This document shows, in pieces, positions 1 to 8,123 of a DNA stretch of 10,227 nt. Within the stretch, counting starts at the first letter, position 1, and every line of letters begins with the position of its first letter. Under the pieces are notes generated by a model. The model did not search any database. It was given only the letters and a program-made list of their open reading frames with translations, and was not told where the DNA came from. Origin of the DNA: Gracilaria caudata (lineage: Eukaryota; Rhodophyta; Florideophyceae; Gracilariales; Gracilariaceae); assembly GCA_030374735.1 (NCBI GenBank), contig JASCIV010000923.1, forward strand, positions 1-10,227, in the 5' to 3' direction. Position numbers and translations under genes: made by a program.

Positions 1-704
1 TCCAATATAGCTCTACATTAGATTTAGATTGCTCAGCTTCCTGTGTAGTAGGAGCTTTGCTATTATTTAACAAACGAAAATTTTACAAATACAAATAACG
101 GAGACCCGGTGGCCAATGGCATAGGCCCGAATTCTATTTAACTTCAGAAGCAAGATTTTAACCCTCGTAAAAAGTTCCGATTTCAATAGCATCAGAACGA
201 GTTTTTGCTGAATACATCTTCGGTCGCGTCTACAACCCCCGGGTTACCCCCGTCCCCAAATATGAGTCCACAAAGCATTCGCGATCTGAATGCACACAAA
301 GAAAATCAGTACAGCTGTCTAAATAACAAGCACGCAATGTTATGTACACACTGCCTGAGAATAGCACGCAATACCATCTTCATTTTGCATACGAGTTCCA
401 CAGTTCACTTGACAACGCAATCACGAAATTTGAACAATAACTCGTACCTTCAATTGCATTCCATACTGATGGCCGGTACAAATAACATCTGTCAAGGTCT
501 AGAAGTCAGGCACAGAGGCGGCGCTGCCACCAGTAGAACTTGTTTATGTAACTTCTATTAATCATGCAGGTTAAAATCATTATTCGTTTTCGAGCAAAAC
601 GCAAAAAAAGCTTGTGTCTTACAAAAGATTTGTACCCTCCACCGCCAAGGTTCGAAAGTACTCGAGCTCCACACAAAATCTGGAAAATTCCACATCCAAA
701 ATAT
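1..704. other. Left flank without supported gene
   Basis: No convincing coding region on either strand. The longest open stretch (plus, 205-561) has no ATG at its start and a composition without domains. The plus-strand reading at 614-874 is antisense to the end of the membrane-protein ORF and is taken as its shadow. This stretch may hold the 3' untranslated region of the minus-strand gene ending at 705; I see no clear AATAAA on that strand just downstream of the stop. Confidence 0.5.
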
Positions 705-1286
705 CTACGATTCTGAAGAAAGCTCATCGTGATCTTGATCTTTTGCAAGGGTTGAAGGCCGATAGCGTATCACCCGATAAGTTTCTGCACCAATATCGAG
801 AGCTAACAAAGCGAGCGGCATCAAAATGTAGACTGGACGTATCGCATGGCTCGTGGATATGTGCGCCTCTGTAATTACTCTTCTGATCCACCACACATTC
901 TCTCCCGTTGGAGTGTCACGTACCAGCTGTGCATGCCAAGCATTTCCAAAGCGCTCTATATTGAGCATTCCAACCGAGACCTCCTGATAGATTATGATGG
1001 CCACAGGTATAAAAGCCGCCAAGGTTGAAATAGCAGTCACTGATAGCACAGCACACGCTTTTGCCCAAATGGACGAAGATCTTTTCCTCCCGAGCTTCCT
1101 CATAATGCTTGAACCAAAACTGTAGATTCTTGCCGAGTCAACGGCTAGCATAGCAGAAAGCACCGTAGCACATACTAAAGCAAGGTCGATAGCGCTTGGT
1201 CTAGCCGGTATCGAGGGTTCTGCATTCACAACGACTTCAGACAAAAGCGATTCAACGGCGTCGCTCTTCCGATGTAGTTGGTTCAT
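705..1286 (-). CDS. Predicted three-pass membrane protein (or C-terminal half of the upstream gene)
   Basis: The ORF has 193 codons from an ATG at 1286 to a TAG at 705. Three hydrophobic segments are visible at about residues 32-50, 76-100 and 151-167. They are separated by a basic loop (residues 63-70, MRKLGRKR-like) and a polar loop with paired Trp (residues 132-133). The C-terminal tail is acidic (KDQDHDELSSES). The same frame is open upstream of the ATG to about 1370, back to a TGA, and that extension is acidic and Ser/Asn-rich (EDIDSDETSSPINRN), as expected of a juxtamembrane linker. It overlaps the end of the secreted ORF 1310-2251. I infer that the two may be one gene encoding a glycosylated ectodomain followed by membrane segments, with a frameshift or short intron between them; a two-gene reading is also possible. 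No family is recognised. Confidence 0.55.
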   Translation of the reverse strand: MNQLHRKSDAVESLLSEVVVNAEPSIPARPSAIDLALVCATVLSAMLAVDSARIYSFGSSIMRKLGRKRSSSIWAKACAVLSVTAISTLAAFIPVAIIIYQEVSVGMLNIERFGNAWHAQLVRDTPTGENVWWIRRVITEAHISTSHAIRPVYILMPLALLALDIGAETYRVIRYRPSTLAKDQDHDELSSES

Positions 1287-1309
1287 AGTCTCAACTTCCG
1301 CGTTTCTAT

Positions 1310-2251
1310 TTATAGGGCTTGATGTTTCATCAGAATCGATATCTTCTGGAAAGCGAATCCTGTTCCTATCGGCGGGTCAAGACTCCAGTAGCTGATGTGT
1401 TCCAAAAGATCCATGAACGTCCTATTAGCCGCGAGCTCTCTTGGATTAATCTGAACCCACATGCATGTGGCGTTCCGATTATATGGAGTCTCAGAGATAC
1501 AACAGTTTTCTTCACATGATTCCAAACGACAATCGTGATTGGCTTGCCAACATCGAGAGTCATCTGCTAAGGATCCAGCGACACCCATACAGTCCGCTCG
1601 TTTTGCTGTTGTAAAACGACCCAGATTGAATTGTTGAAAGTCACTATCAAGGGAGCAATCGCCGGTGACGTGCCCGTAAGTATTGTTTGCGAGAGTCGAA
1701 GCGTCCGATATGTCTTCGTATGGGGGCGGAAAATCAAATGTTCCATTTCCAGTTTTGCGCGTGATGAGTCGAACAGGGAATTCCCAAATATCGTAATCAT
1801 TCACAAGATCCATTGCTCCCGCACCAGCAAAATCGTTTCCACGTCTGAACTGTGCCGTTGACGTGGGCATTAGATGAGTGGAATTGGTGTAGATATAGCT
1901 GAGCTCCAGAGATGTTGATCGCACTTGAATTTCGTCGTAATGTCCCCCTAAGGCAATGCGAAAAAATCTCCAACCCGTTGAAGCAGGGCTCAAACGAACA
2001 TCAGAAGACTCAGACATGTTGCCGATCAGTTGGTCAACGATTCGGACCGGTTGATAAGCAGAGCCGTTCGCATCGTTAACAACCACCGAATATATCCCGT
2101 TTTGGATGTTGGCAGGGTTGAAAGCATTTCGAGTGCGCTCGTCATATTCGAACAGCACTTCATGTCCACTAAGTTCGTCTTTACCATGCGCACATATCGT
2201 TAGAAAGAAAAGCAGAAAACACAAGCAGTAGACGCCCGGCACATTCTCCAT
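1310..2251 (-). CDS. Secreted or surface glycoprotein-like protein with Cys-rich C-terminal part
   Basis: The first ATG is at 2251 and gives 313 residues; codons upstream of it are open but lack an ATG. Residues 1-22 form a classic signal peptide (hydrophobic core CLCFLLFFLTIC, then AHG/KD as probable cleavage site). Seven N-glycosylation sequons are seen at about N62, N78, N123, N169, N189, N260 and N276, which supports secretory-pathway exposure. Residues 199-263 contain eight cysteines, including an adjacent pair at 250-251, enough for four disulfides. No catalytic motif is visible and I do not recognise the fold. The last 20 or so residues after SYWSLDPP run to a stop at 1310 and overlap the -1 frame that continues into the membrane ORF at 1286, so the true C terminus may lie in that ORF. 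A TATA box lies about 145 bases upstream of the ATG. Confidence 0.65.
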   Translation of the reverse strand: MENVPGVYCLCFLLFFLTICAHGKDELSGHEVLFEYDERTRNAFNPANIQNGIYSVVVNDANGSAYQPVRIVDQLIGNMSESSDVRLSPASTGWRFFRIALGGHYDEIQVRSTSLELSYIYTNSTHLMPTSTAQFRRGNDFAGAGAMDLVNDYDIWEFPVRLITRKTGNGTFDFPPPYEDISDASTLANNTYGHVTGDCSLDSDFQQFNLGRFTTAKRADCMGVAGSLADDSRCWQANHDCRLESCEENCCISETPYNRNATCMWVQINPRELAANRTFMDLLEHISYWSLDPPIGTGFAFQKISILMKHQAL

Positions 2252-2392
2252 GAAAAGCACAAAGTGAATGGGTTCGGAATCAAAAACGCCCTTTTGATTT
2301 GTTTCTTGGCGACCGTGGGGTATATGCTCAGAGATTCCAGAACATGTTCTGTGCGCTTTTGGAAAAGGGCTCAGTTCCTCAACATCAGCTCG

Positions 2393-2403
2393 CCTTTATA
2401 TTT
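2393..2403 (-). promoter_or_regulatory. TATA box of the secreted-protein gene
   Basis: On the minus strand the sequence reads AAATATAAAGG, a near-consensus TATA element, about 145 bases upstream of the ATG at 2251. A start site 25-35 bases downstream would give a 5' leader of about 110 bases, a normal size for a eukaryotic gene. Confidence 0.4.
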
Positions 2404-2404
2404 T

Positions 2405-3267
2405 TGAAGTAAGCTGATTGAATTGTGGAAGGAAACAAGAAGCTCTGAAGAGGAGGAACAACAATAGAACCTGAGATTCTCTTCCAGCCATTAAGATCTT
2501 CACAACTTCAGTCAGTTTTATAGATTCCTAGCGAATACAACTAGTTTATTATGCATATTCTGTATGCCATATCGATAGCCGGTATATACAAAGCCATCAG
2601 TAGGTCTGATTTTTGGCACATTGATTTATAAGAGTCACCGTGATCCTAACGGCTTTCTCAAGCGTCCCTGTTGTTCTGTAGATACGATGTCGATGATTAC
2701 GCAGAAAGGTGTACAACGAGAGAGTTGTTGAACAGCGTGCGGGAATCAAGTTTGCTAACGACGACAAATGGCTCTAAGACGAAGAAGATTTATCCATCGT
2801 AAGAATAGAATAGACAGAGTCACAGAAATTGAAATCGTGAGGCTTGTAACGACTTGTTCAGAGATATTTATTGCAAAGGCGGGAAAAGTAATTAGATGTC
2901 TTGGTCGTAATAATACTACATCATCTAGCTCGAGGTATCACGCGGAGCGAATGCTTAGTTAACTGACAAAAGCTTCAAGGCTTCAACAAGCACTGCCTCG
3001 TTGCTTCTCCCTATGCAATTTTATATGGTGCAGAAAGCTCTGGTACGTGCTTCACAGCGTGATGTCAACACCGTCCCGGTCACATGGACGTAAAGCCAAA
3101 ATATCTGTCATCGTTGTCGTTTCAACCAGTAAATATCTCATCTTAGGAGAAGTCTGCTTCCTGGCATTCAGGTATGGCAAGGAGAATCAAATTGTTGGCA
3201 GCGTTGGGTGTACGTACTACTAATGCCTTGGCGTTGAGGAGCTAATAATTCACGTATAGTATGCGCC
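2405..3267. other. Intergenic stretch without supported gene
   Basis: The only small ATG-started ORF of note is plus 2768-2962 (64 codons, very basic N terminus, no domain). It cannot be told from chance. TATA-like strings occur at 2583-2588 and 2625-2630. A TACTAAT string at 3217-3223 could be a branch point, but no matching donor was identified. Confidence 0.4.
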
Positions 3268-4340
3268 ATGGCAAGAGGTACCTCGCGGTATTACGTACTA
3301 CACATGAACGAGTGTTCAACAACGAGGAACGACGGTAGACCATCATCACCAAGTACATCGCATTTCCAACACGCGGAAAAAAGCACGCCCGGGAAAAGAG
3401 AACCGACCCCACCCGCATCCGGATGGTTCCGTTTCACCGTTCTTTTCGTCAATATTTCGATTCAAAAGAGCCTCACTGCCACTGCTGTGAGGTCTTTGGA
3501 ACGAGCTGTGCCCACAGATTTTGACTCCCACAGAGACCTGCATGGGCCGGCACTGGAGCCTGTCCCACCGTCGTTCATTCTTCTGCTGAGATTCCATCCC
3601 ATCATCAAAATGCTACCTTTGAGTATTTTTCTCAGTAAAACACCCCTGGCCTGCCTCTATCACGAACTGCATTGCTACTCTCATTATTACACGTCAGAGT
3701 ATTTTGATGCCACAAATCCAGATTGTGGACTTCATTTTTTTAGAAGCTACCCAATAGAACTAGAAGCAACAAAAATGCTTATATCTAGATGTACTATTCT
3801 GGGGGGAGTGGCCGTGCCAGGACTCGAAGGTCTTCTGGAGAAAAAGTACTCACGGTGGTTACCGACCGAGCTATGGTCGCTCATGTGCTTGCCCAAGGCA
3901 CGTAGCCGGAGGTGTTGAAGTACTAATAGTGTCTGCTATCTGCAGCTCGCTTACACTAGGTTTCAGTTCACTCAGGCCCCGACGTAAACATTCGCGACGT
4001 CATCTCTCTCCTTCTCGCTCTCCTCTGGCTCTTTCTATTCTCCAGTACAAGATGAGTATTGTTATCTCATTGTCCTGGGCTCCAACGATTTTGGGAAGTA
4101 TTCCATCTCCGGGCAAGATTCTTGCAGCGATAAAGGTATGACTCTTTGTGGTGGAATAGAAATGATTCTCCGCCATCTCTCGTTCACACTCTCGGACATT
4201 CCAGGATTACTCACAATCTAGAGGTAATCCGCATCATAGTCGAAGGCAACCCACACAACATGACAGACTTCGCCTTCTTCCTCGTCTCAGGAAAGAACAT
4301 GCACGACAACACGTCCCAAATGGTCTTCCGAAACCAGTGA
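3268..4340 (+). CDS. Tentative multi-exon gene, function unknown
   Basis: A 216-codon ORF starts at 3268 in a good start context (GCCATGG) and stays open to 3918. Its second half reads more like protein than its first. A model can be built from visible splice signals. Exon 1 runs to about 3845 (donor GTACTC). The acceptor TGCAG at 3945 is preceded by TACTAAT at 3921-3927. Exon 3946-3983 has donor GTAAAC. The acceptor CTCCAG at 4045 follows a tract of about 40 pyrimidine-rich bases. Exon 4046-4135 has donor AAAG/GTATGA. Acceptor ATCTAG at 4221 leads to a last exon ending at TGA 4338-4340. All phases agree and the joined exons give a continuous reading with stretches such as CYLIVLGSNDFGKYS and RIIVEGNPHNMTDFAFF. 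No family is recognised. Antisense frames here are also partly open, several exon-1 donors fit the same phase, and the 3' end overlaps the minus-strand gene 4234-5136, so the model is speculative. Confidence 0.25.
3807..3880 (-). pseudogene. Degenerate tRNA-like sequence (tRNA pseudogene or SINE relic)
   Basis: On the minus strand an A-box-like TAGCTCGGTCGG (3862-3873) is followed at tRNA spacing by a B-box-like CCTTCGAGTCC (3820-3830), and the block is about 73-74 bases, tRNA-sized. The 3' side ends CGGCCAC. The opposing 5' end GCGACCA would pair fully only if three positions were changed. The T stem CCAG/CTGG is broken by four extra bases (AAGA), and no proper anticodon stem with U33 is seen. 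It is therefore not a working tRNA. It lies antisense inside the tentative plus-strand exon and may be a chance match. Confidence 0.25.
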
Positions 4341-5136
4341 GGATAATGGCACGATCAACGCTATTCTCAATTTGTTTACCAGCGCCCCTACTCCCGCCCG
4401 TCCGATAGAAACCAAGCGGTGAAACATAACCAGTCCCATTTTCGTCGGATGCAACAGTTTCTGGTAGTTCTGGATGCATAATTGCTCCACTGGCGGTTCC
4501 TATGAAGAGAGAATCACTTAGAGAAGGTTCTTTGCGACCACAGAGAACTGCGTGATCATCATTTAGGGCTGTCGTCAGCCGAACATGGGAAGGCGGAGTA
4601 TCTAGTATAATCAAAACACCTTCATCAGCCGGAATGGTTCCAATTCCACCATCCACGGTACTCAACGACACATCTTCATCCATGAGGTCATGGTGCCTCA
4701 GATAAGAAATGTCACATACAATCTGGGATTGGTCGTCCGATGAGCACACGTCTCCACTGCATGCTAAATCCATGAGGATGTGTGTTTCTGGATCTGGTTG
4801 CGGAGAACCTTCGATAGAATCATATTGTCCCTGGTCTTGGTAAAGAAACGATTCATTTTCGACTTCAGAAAAATCATCTGCAGGCCGTGATCCACCGAAT
4901 CCTCCCACCCGGACTGCAATAGTTCCAAGTCGAGATGATCCTCCTGCCGCCTCTTCGTCCCATACCCCACCTATCCCCCTAGTAGCAGAGCCATCATGTA
5001 AATTGCCTGACGAGATCAAACTGGAAGAAAACGCAAGTGCTTCCTCATCCCCGATAACTCCAGAATTCATTGGGGAAGAACGTACAGCGACCAGACAGAA
5101 CTGAATGAAGAAGGCAACCACTCCGAGATGGGCCAT
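4234..5136 (-). CDS. Secreted acidic protein of unknown function
   Basis: The ORF has 300 codons from an ATG at 5136 in strong context (AACATGG). Residues 1-20 form a signal peptide (MAHLGVVAFFIQFCLVAVRS). The mature part is Asp/Glu/Ser/Gly-rich, with acidic runs around residues 30-60, 85-120 and 130-175, two sequons (N94, N233) and few cysteines up to residue 268. No enzyme motif or repeat is recognised; an extracellular or cell-wall role is only a guess. The last 30 or so residues change sharply to Cys/Arg-rich (CCRAC, RRGRRRS, CCVGC). In the next frame the same DNA gives an acidic ending (DEEEGEV followed by VAFDYDADYL and a stop at about 4220), which matches the rest of the protein better. 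A one-base indel or short intron near 4300-4320 is therefore possible. The gene is convergent with the tentative plus-strand model and overlaps it. Confidence 0.6.
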   Translation of the reverse strand: MAHLGVVAFFIQFCLVAVRSSPMNSGVIGDEEALAFSSSLISSGNLHDGSATRGIGGVWDEEAAGGSSRLGTIAVRVGGFGGSRPADDFSEVENESFLYQDQGQYDSIEGSPQPDPETHILMDLACSGDVCSSDDQSQIVCDISYLRHHDLMDEDVSLSTVDGGIGTIPADEGVLIILDTPPSHVRLTTALNDDHAVLCGRKEPSLSDSLFIGTASGAIMHPELPETVASDENGTGYVSPLGFYRTGGSRGAGKQIENSVDRAIILTGFGRPFGTCCRACSFLRRGRRRSLSCCVGCLRL

Positions 5137-6993
5137 GTTCGCTGCGCACCTGAGAAGGTTTAGGGGTTATAGTGGCGTTGCAGTTGAGAAGAGTGCGCGA
5201 GGGAGGGCGTTAAATAACATCTCCGAATTTTAGGCAGCAGTGTGAACGGAGAATTAGAAACTTGGAGAAATTTGTTCTCCAACAGGGCAAGAAGACTGAA
5301 TAATGTAGTTCTTTGCTAAGTACTGATCACCAACTGGGAAGAATAAGACAATAATACCGTTGTGCACCCCGAAACGCACAAACCTGTGTTTCGGAAATGA
5401 GCTCATCCATTGAATTCGGAAGAAATTGCTTCTATCTCTTGTCGGTGACACACAAACGCAACAGCGCGTAGTCCAGAAACGCGGAGTGAACTTGACTTCC
5501 AACAGCGCATTGTAGACATTTTTACCGGTTGTTGGACTCATCGTCGATCAGCATTGCTGTAAGTGAACGAATTCTTTGCTTCAGAGGGGAATATTTCACA
5601 CACTACCTCCAAAAGAAAAGCTAAAGAACTGTTGAAGACGCGTATCGCAGTGAGGAGATGTCTGACTGGCTGCATCCAGGAGGATCGCGAAGAAAATCAA
5701 ACTGCTGGCAGTAATTGTACGTACTGCCATTGCGTTGAAGCGCTCAAAAAGTGACATCCAGCATAGAAAATGCGAGAACTTGCTTCCCAAAGGTATTAAC
5801 GGCAAAAGCGGCTGATCAAGGCGAAGAGACGGCGGTATGGTACGCAAAGCTATCCTCGCAAGCGCCGGCTCGCTACCCATCCGCGACAGCTCTAAATGGA
5901 TTTTTTTCAATAACTTATATTTTTTGTAATTATTGAAGTTTTTGTATATAATATAAGAGTTTTGAGAAGCAGGCTTCTCTAAAAAGGGGCATCGCAAAGC
6001 TCCTACAGCGCCCTATATCGTATGTCTCGTTAAATTTGAATGCTTTACTTTTAGCCAGCATCATCGTAAAAAAAAAATCCAGAAATTTAAAAATTCTGGT
6101 TGTAGACAAAAACTCTTGCCTTTTCTTATTTTGCGTTTGGCATATAGCTTTATATTGAGCAAAGAAATGTAGTTTGAGATAGAATACATTGTAAACTTTA
6201 TCAATCCTACAGGATTTATTTTCAGGAAAAAGTAAAAGTAGTATCTAGAGCTATGTATAATACGCTAAAATATTTTAAGTCTTCTGAAAGACCTTTCTGA
6301 AAGAATTTTTCTTCGAGACGTTAGTAATAGCCCAGAAGTTCAACGAAACATATCTTTGCAATCTTTCTTCAGATATACAATTCTCTTCATGGATGTCTAA
6401 ACATTTATTAAAAACGTGTTCTTAATAAATCGTTTATTTCACAAACTACTTTGCTTGGTGTGAATTCACAGCACGAAACATTTGGAACAGATGCTTGTAC
6501 AAAACAGAAAGGGAAGAAGAAATTTGGGTTTTCTTGGCCTTGACAACAAAAATGTGAAGCTACCAATTTTTGTTTATTCGTCGCATTTCTATTTGTTGGC
6601 GTTAAATTGATCTCATGGCGTGGAATCTCCAGAAAAGCGATAAACTGCGCCATGTGACACGGGGCATTTTTTGAACAAAAACAGAGTATTCTGAGATAGT
6701 TTGTGAAATAAATTGTTGCTTCAATTTAAAAGCGGTACATTTCGGAGATGTACCAAACTTATCGGTAGATCTCCAAAACAGTAACAAACAATAGCGTCGT
6801 AGCCACATTTGCCAACATTGGCTTGTCAAATTGATCCAATTGCTCGCTTTCCCTTAGCTTAATAGCAAGTCGGAGCTCGGCAAATAATTTAAGCAAAATA
6901 GTTATTTACTTTAATTTTACCCCAGAAACGGATCATCTTTAAAAAAGTCGGAGTTGACCAACGAATAGTTATAGCGACAGGACAGAAACACAA
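5137..6993. other. Long non-coding stretch, AT-rich from about 5890
   Basis: No gene is supported. 5137-5260 is upstream of the minus-strand gene at 5136 and has only weak TATA-like strings. A 95-codon ATG ORF (minus, 5254-5541) has no recognisable domain, and the ORF at minus 5596-5997 looks like chance. From about 5890 to 6990 the DNA is AT-rich with many homopolymer runs, frequent stops and several small inverted repeats, including TTCAATAA 5906-5913 with TTATTGAA 5930-5937 and GGTACAT 6734-6740 with ATGTACC 6748-6754. Confidence 0.5.
6433..6712. repeat. 16-bp perfect inverted repeat pair
   Basis: TTTATTTCACAAACTA at 6433-6448 recurs as its exact reverse complement at 6697-6712, enclosing 248 bases. 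A further 7-bp pair, CATGGCG 6614-6620 and CGCCATG 6648-6654, lies inside. The size recalls a small non-autonomous DNA element (MITE), but I find no target-site duplication outside the repeats and no transposase remnant. Confidence 0.35.
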
Positions 6994-7298
6994 TGTTAAC
7001 AGGGGCGTTTAGCACGACTTATACCAATGACATTTGCTAGGTTGGTGTGGTGCAGACTGTAAAAAGTGGTCTATACTGTAATAAAGTAGTTAGTTAGTGT
7101 AGTCACGTCTATATACGTGTGATGCTTCGAGCCACATATGTCGTGACTACAATTCTCTTGAGACAAATACCAGCTCTCTGACGCGTAGTATAAATAAAGA
7201 GGTACAATTTCGACTGCAACTTTTGATGAAGTGCATCCAATCGTGAACACAAACCTCATCTTTTCTCATTTGTCCTGAGTACTTGTCTCTATATTACA
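6994..7298 (+). repeat. Candidate 5' LTR of a Gypsy-like retrotransposon
   Basis: The block starts TGTTAAC (6994-7000) and ends ATTACA (7293-7298), giving the usual TGT...ACA ends. It is 305 bp, a normal size, and contains a TATA box about 100 bases before its 3' end. A primer-binding-site-like TGGTAGCA follows two bases later and a gag-like reading begins at 7372. The second LTR is not in the window, so the left boundary rests only on the terminal motif. Confidence 0.45.
7189..7196 (+). promoter_or_regulatory. TATA box inside the candidate LTR
   Basis: TATAAATA followed by AAGAGG. Transcription starting 25-35 bases downstream would place the R region at about 7220 and leave a short R-U5 before the primer-binding site, as in LTR retrotransposons. 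AATAAA is embedded at 7193-7198 and could serve in polyadenylation of the other LTR copy. Confidence 0.4.
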
Positions 7299-7300
7299 TT

Positions 7301-7312
7301 TGGTAGCATCGC
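7301..7312 (+). other. Primer-binding-site-like sequence (initiator tRNA-Met type)
   Basis: TGGTAGCA at 7301-7308 matches the first eight bases expected of a site complementary to the 3' end of eukaryotic initiator tRNA-Met (a tRNA ending TGCTACCA). It lies two bases after the predicted LTR end. The match weakens after base 8 (TCGC), either from decay or because another tRNA is used. Confidence 0.4.
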
Positions 7313-7371
7313 TGCTTCGTTTTTCGCCGCTAGAACCCAACAACGTTTACCAAACCGTTCTTGTAGCCTCC

Positions 7372-7989
7372 ATGCCACTTTCCAGCAAGTCTAAACTGGG
7401 CATGCGCAACACTGCACCGAAGCCATCGCGACCGGCGATTTTCTCGCACCACAGTAGTTCCAACTCAGCTCATCAGCCGGCTCAGACTCTCATGCAACCA
7501 AGTTCTGCTGGTGCCACGCCTCCAGTCGAACCTCCCTTGCCACCCGCCTCCAAGGACCCGAAAATGGTAACCGCCCAATCTGCGCCCTCTCTCCCATCTG
7601 AAAACAGCGTTGCAGTCCACGAGACATCAGATCATGTCGCCCCTCACCCACAGCCCGCCGCTCTTCTGACAATGATTCAAGAGCAACAACAGACCATGGC
7701 AATGATCGTCTCACAACTCCAAGTCCTACAGAATCACATCATTCTTCCGCCGCCCTCTCCGCCGCCGCTCCCATCACCAGAGCCCCAGACAGATCCTCAA
7801 CTCCCTACTGCTGGTTCTACTACGTCTCCACGACAAGTCTTGAAGTCGTCAAACTTCTCAGCCTATCATGGTAGCCCAGGCGGAAAAACGGAAGTGCGTC
7901 TGTCATTAGAAACTCGTTCCAATTCCAAGAGGAATCCCAATGAAAAGCTTTGGATCCATGAAAAAGAAGACCTATTGCATTTCTATTGA
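7372..7989 (+). pseudogene. gag: Gag N-terminal part of Gypsy-like retrotransposon (broken)
   Basis: Reading from ATG 7372 (the open frame goes back to 7300 without an ATG) gives a basic N terminus, a long Pro/Ser/Ala-rich region, a predicted coiled-coil helix around IQEQQQTMAMIVSQLQVLQN (about 7672-7731) and a proline run (PPPSPPPLPSPEP). SSNFSAYHGSPGG then follows, where Gypsy Gag proteins carry the start of the capsid domain (a F-x-G/Y-x-G type segment). The frame then degenerates and stops at 7987-7989. The capsid domain resumes in another frame at about 8124, so at least one frameshift and probably further lesions lie between 7890 and 8124. Confidence 0.6.
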
Positions 7990-8123
7990 GAGATGGCAAG
8001 CCAAAAAATTTGACGGGAAGTTGCAATTGAAGACATATTGGTAATCTAAGAAAATATCCCGAGATATGGATATCTTGTTGACCAGCTAATGACAGAAAGT
8101 TCCCCCTGGGTAGAGACAGTTAG

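Noticed and set aside
1306..1314. TATAAATAG on the minus strand, a perfect TATA-like string just upstream of the membrane ORF
   Set aside because: It is only about 20 bases before the ATG at 1286, so transcription would begin inside the ORF. It also lies in a frame that reads as coding linker.
2768..2962. 64-codon basic ORF on the plus strand
   Set aside because: No domain, no homology I recognise, and length is within chance expectation.
5596..5997. 133-codon ORF on the minus strand
   Set aside because: Its N-terminal part is translated AT-rich DNA (Asn/Lys/Tyr runs) and no domain or signal is present.
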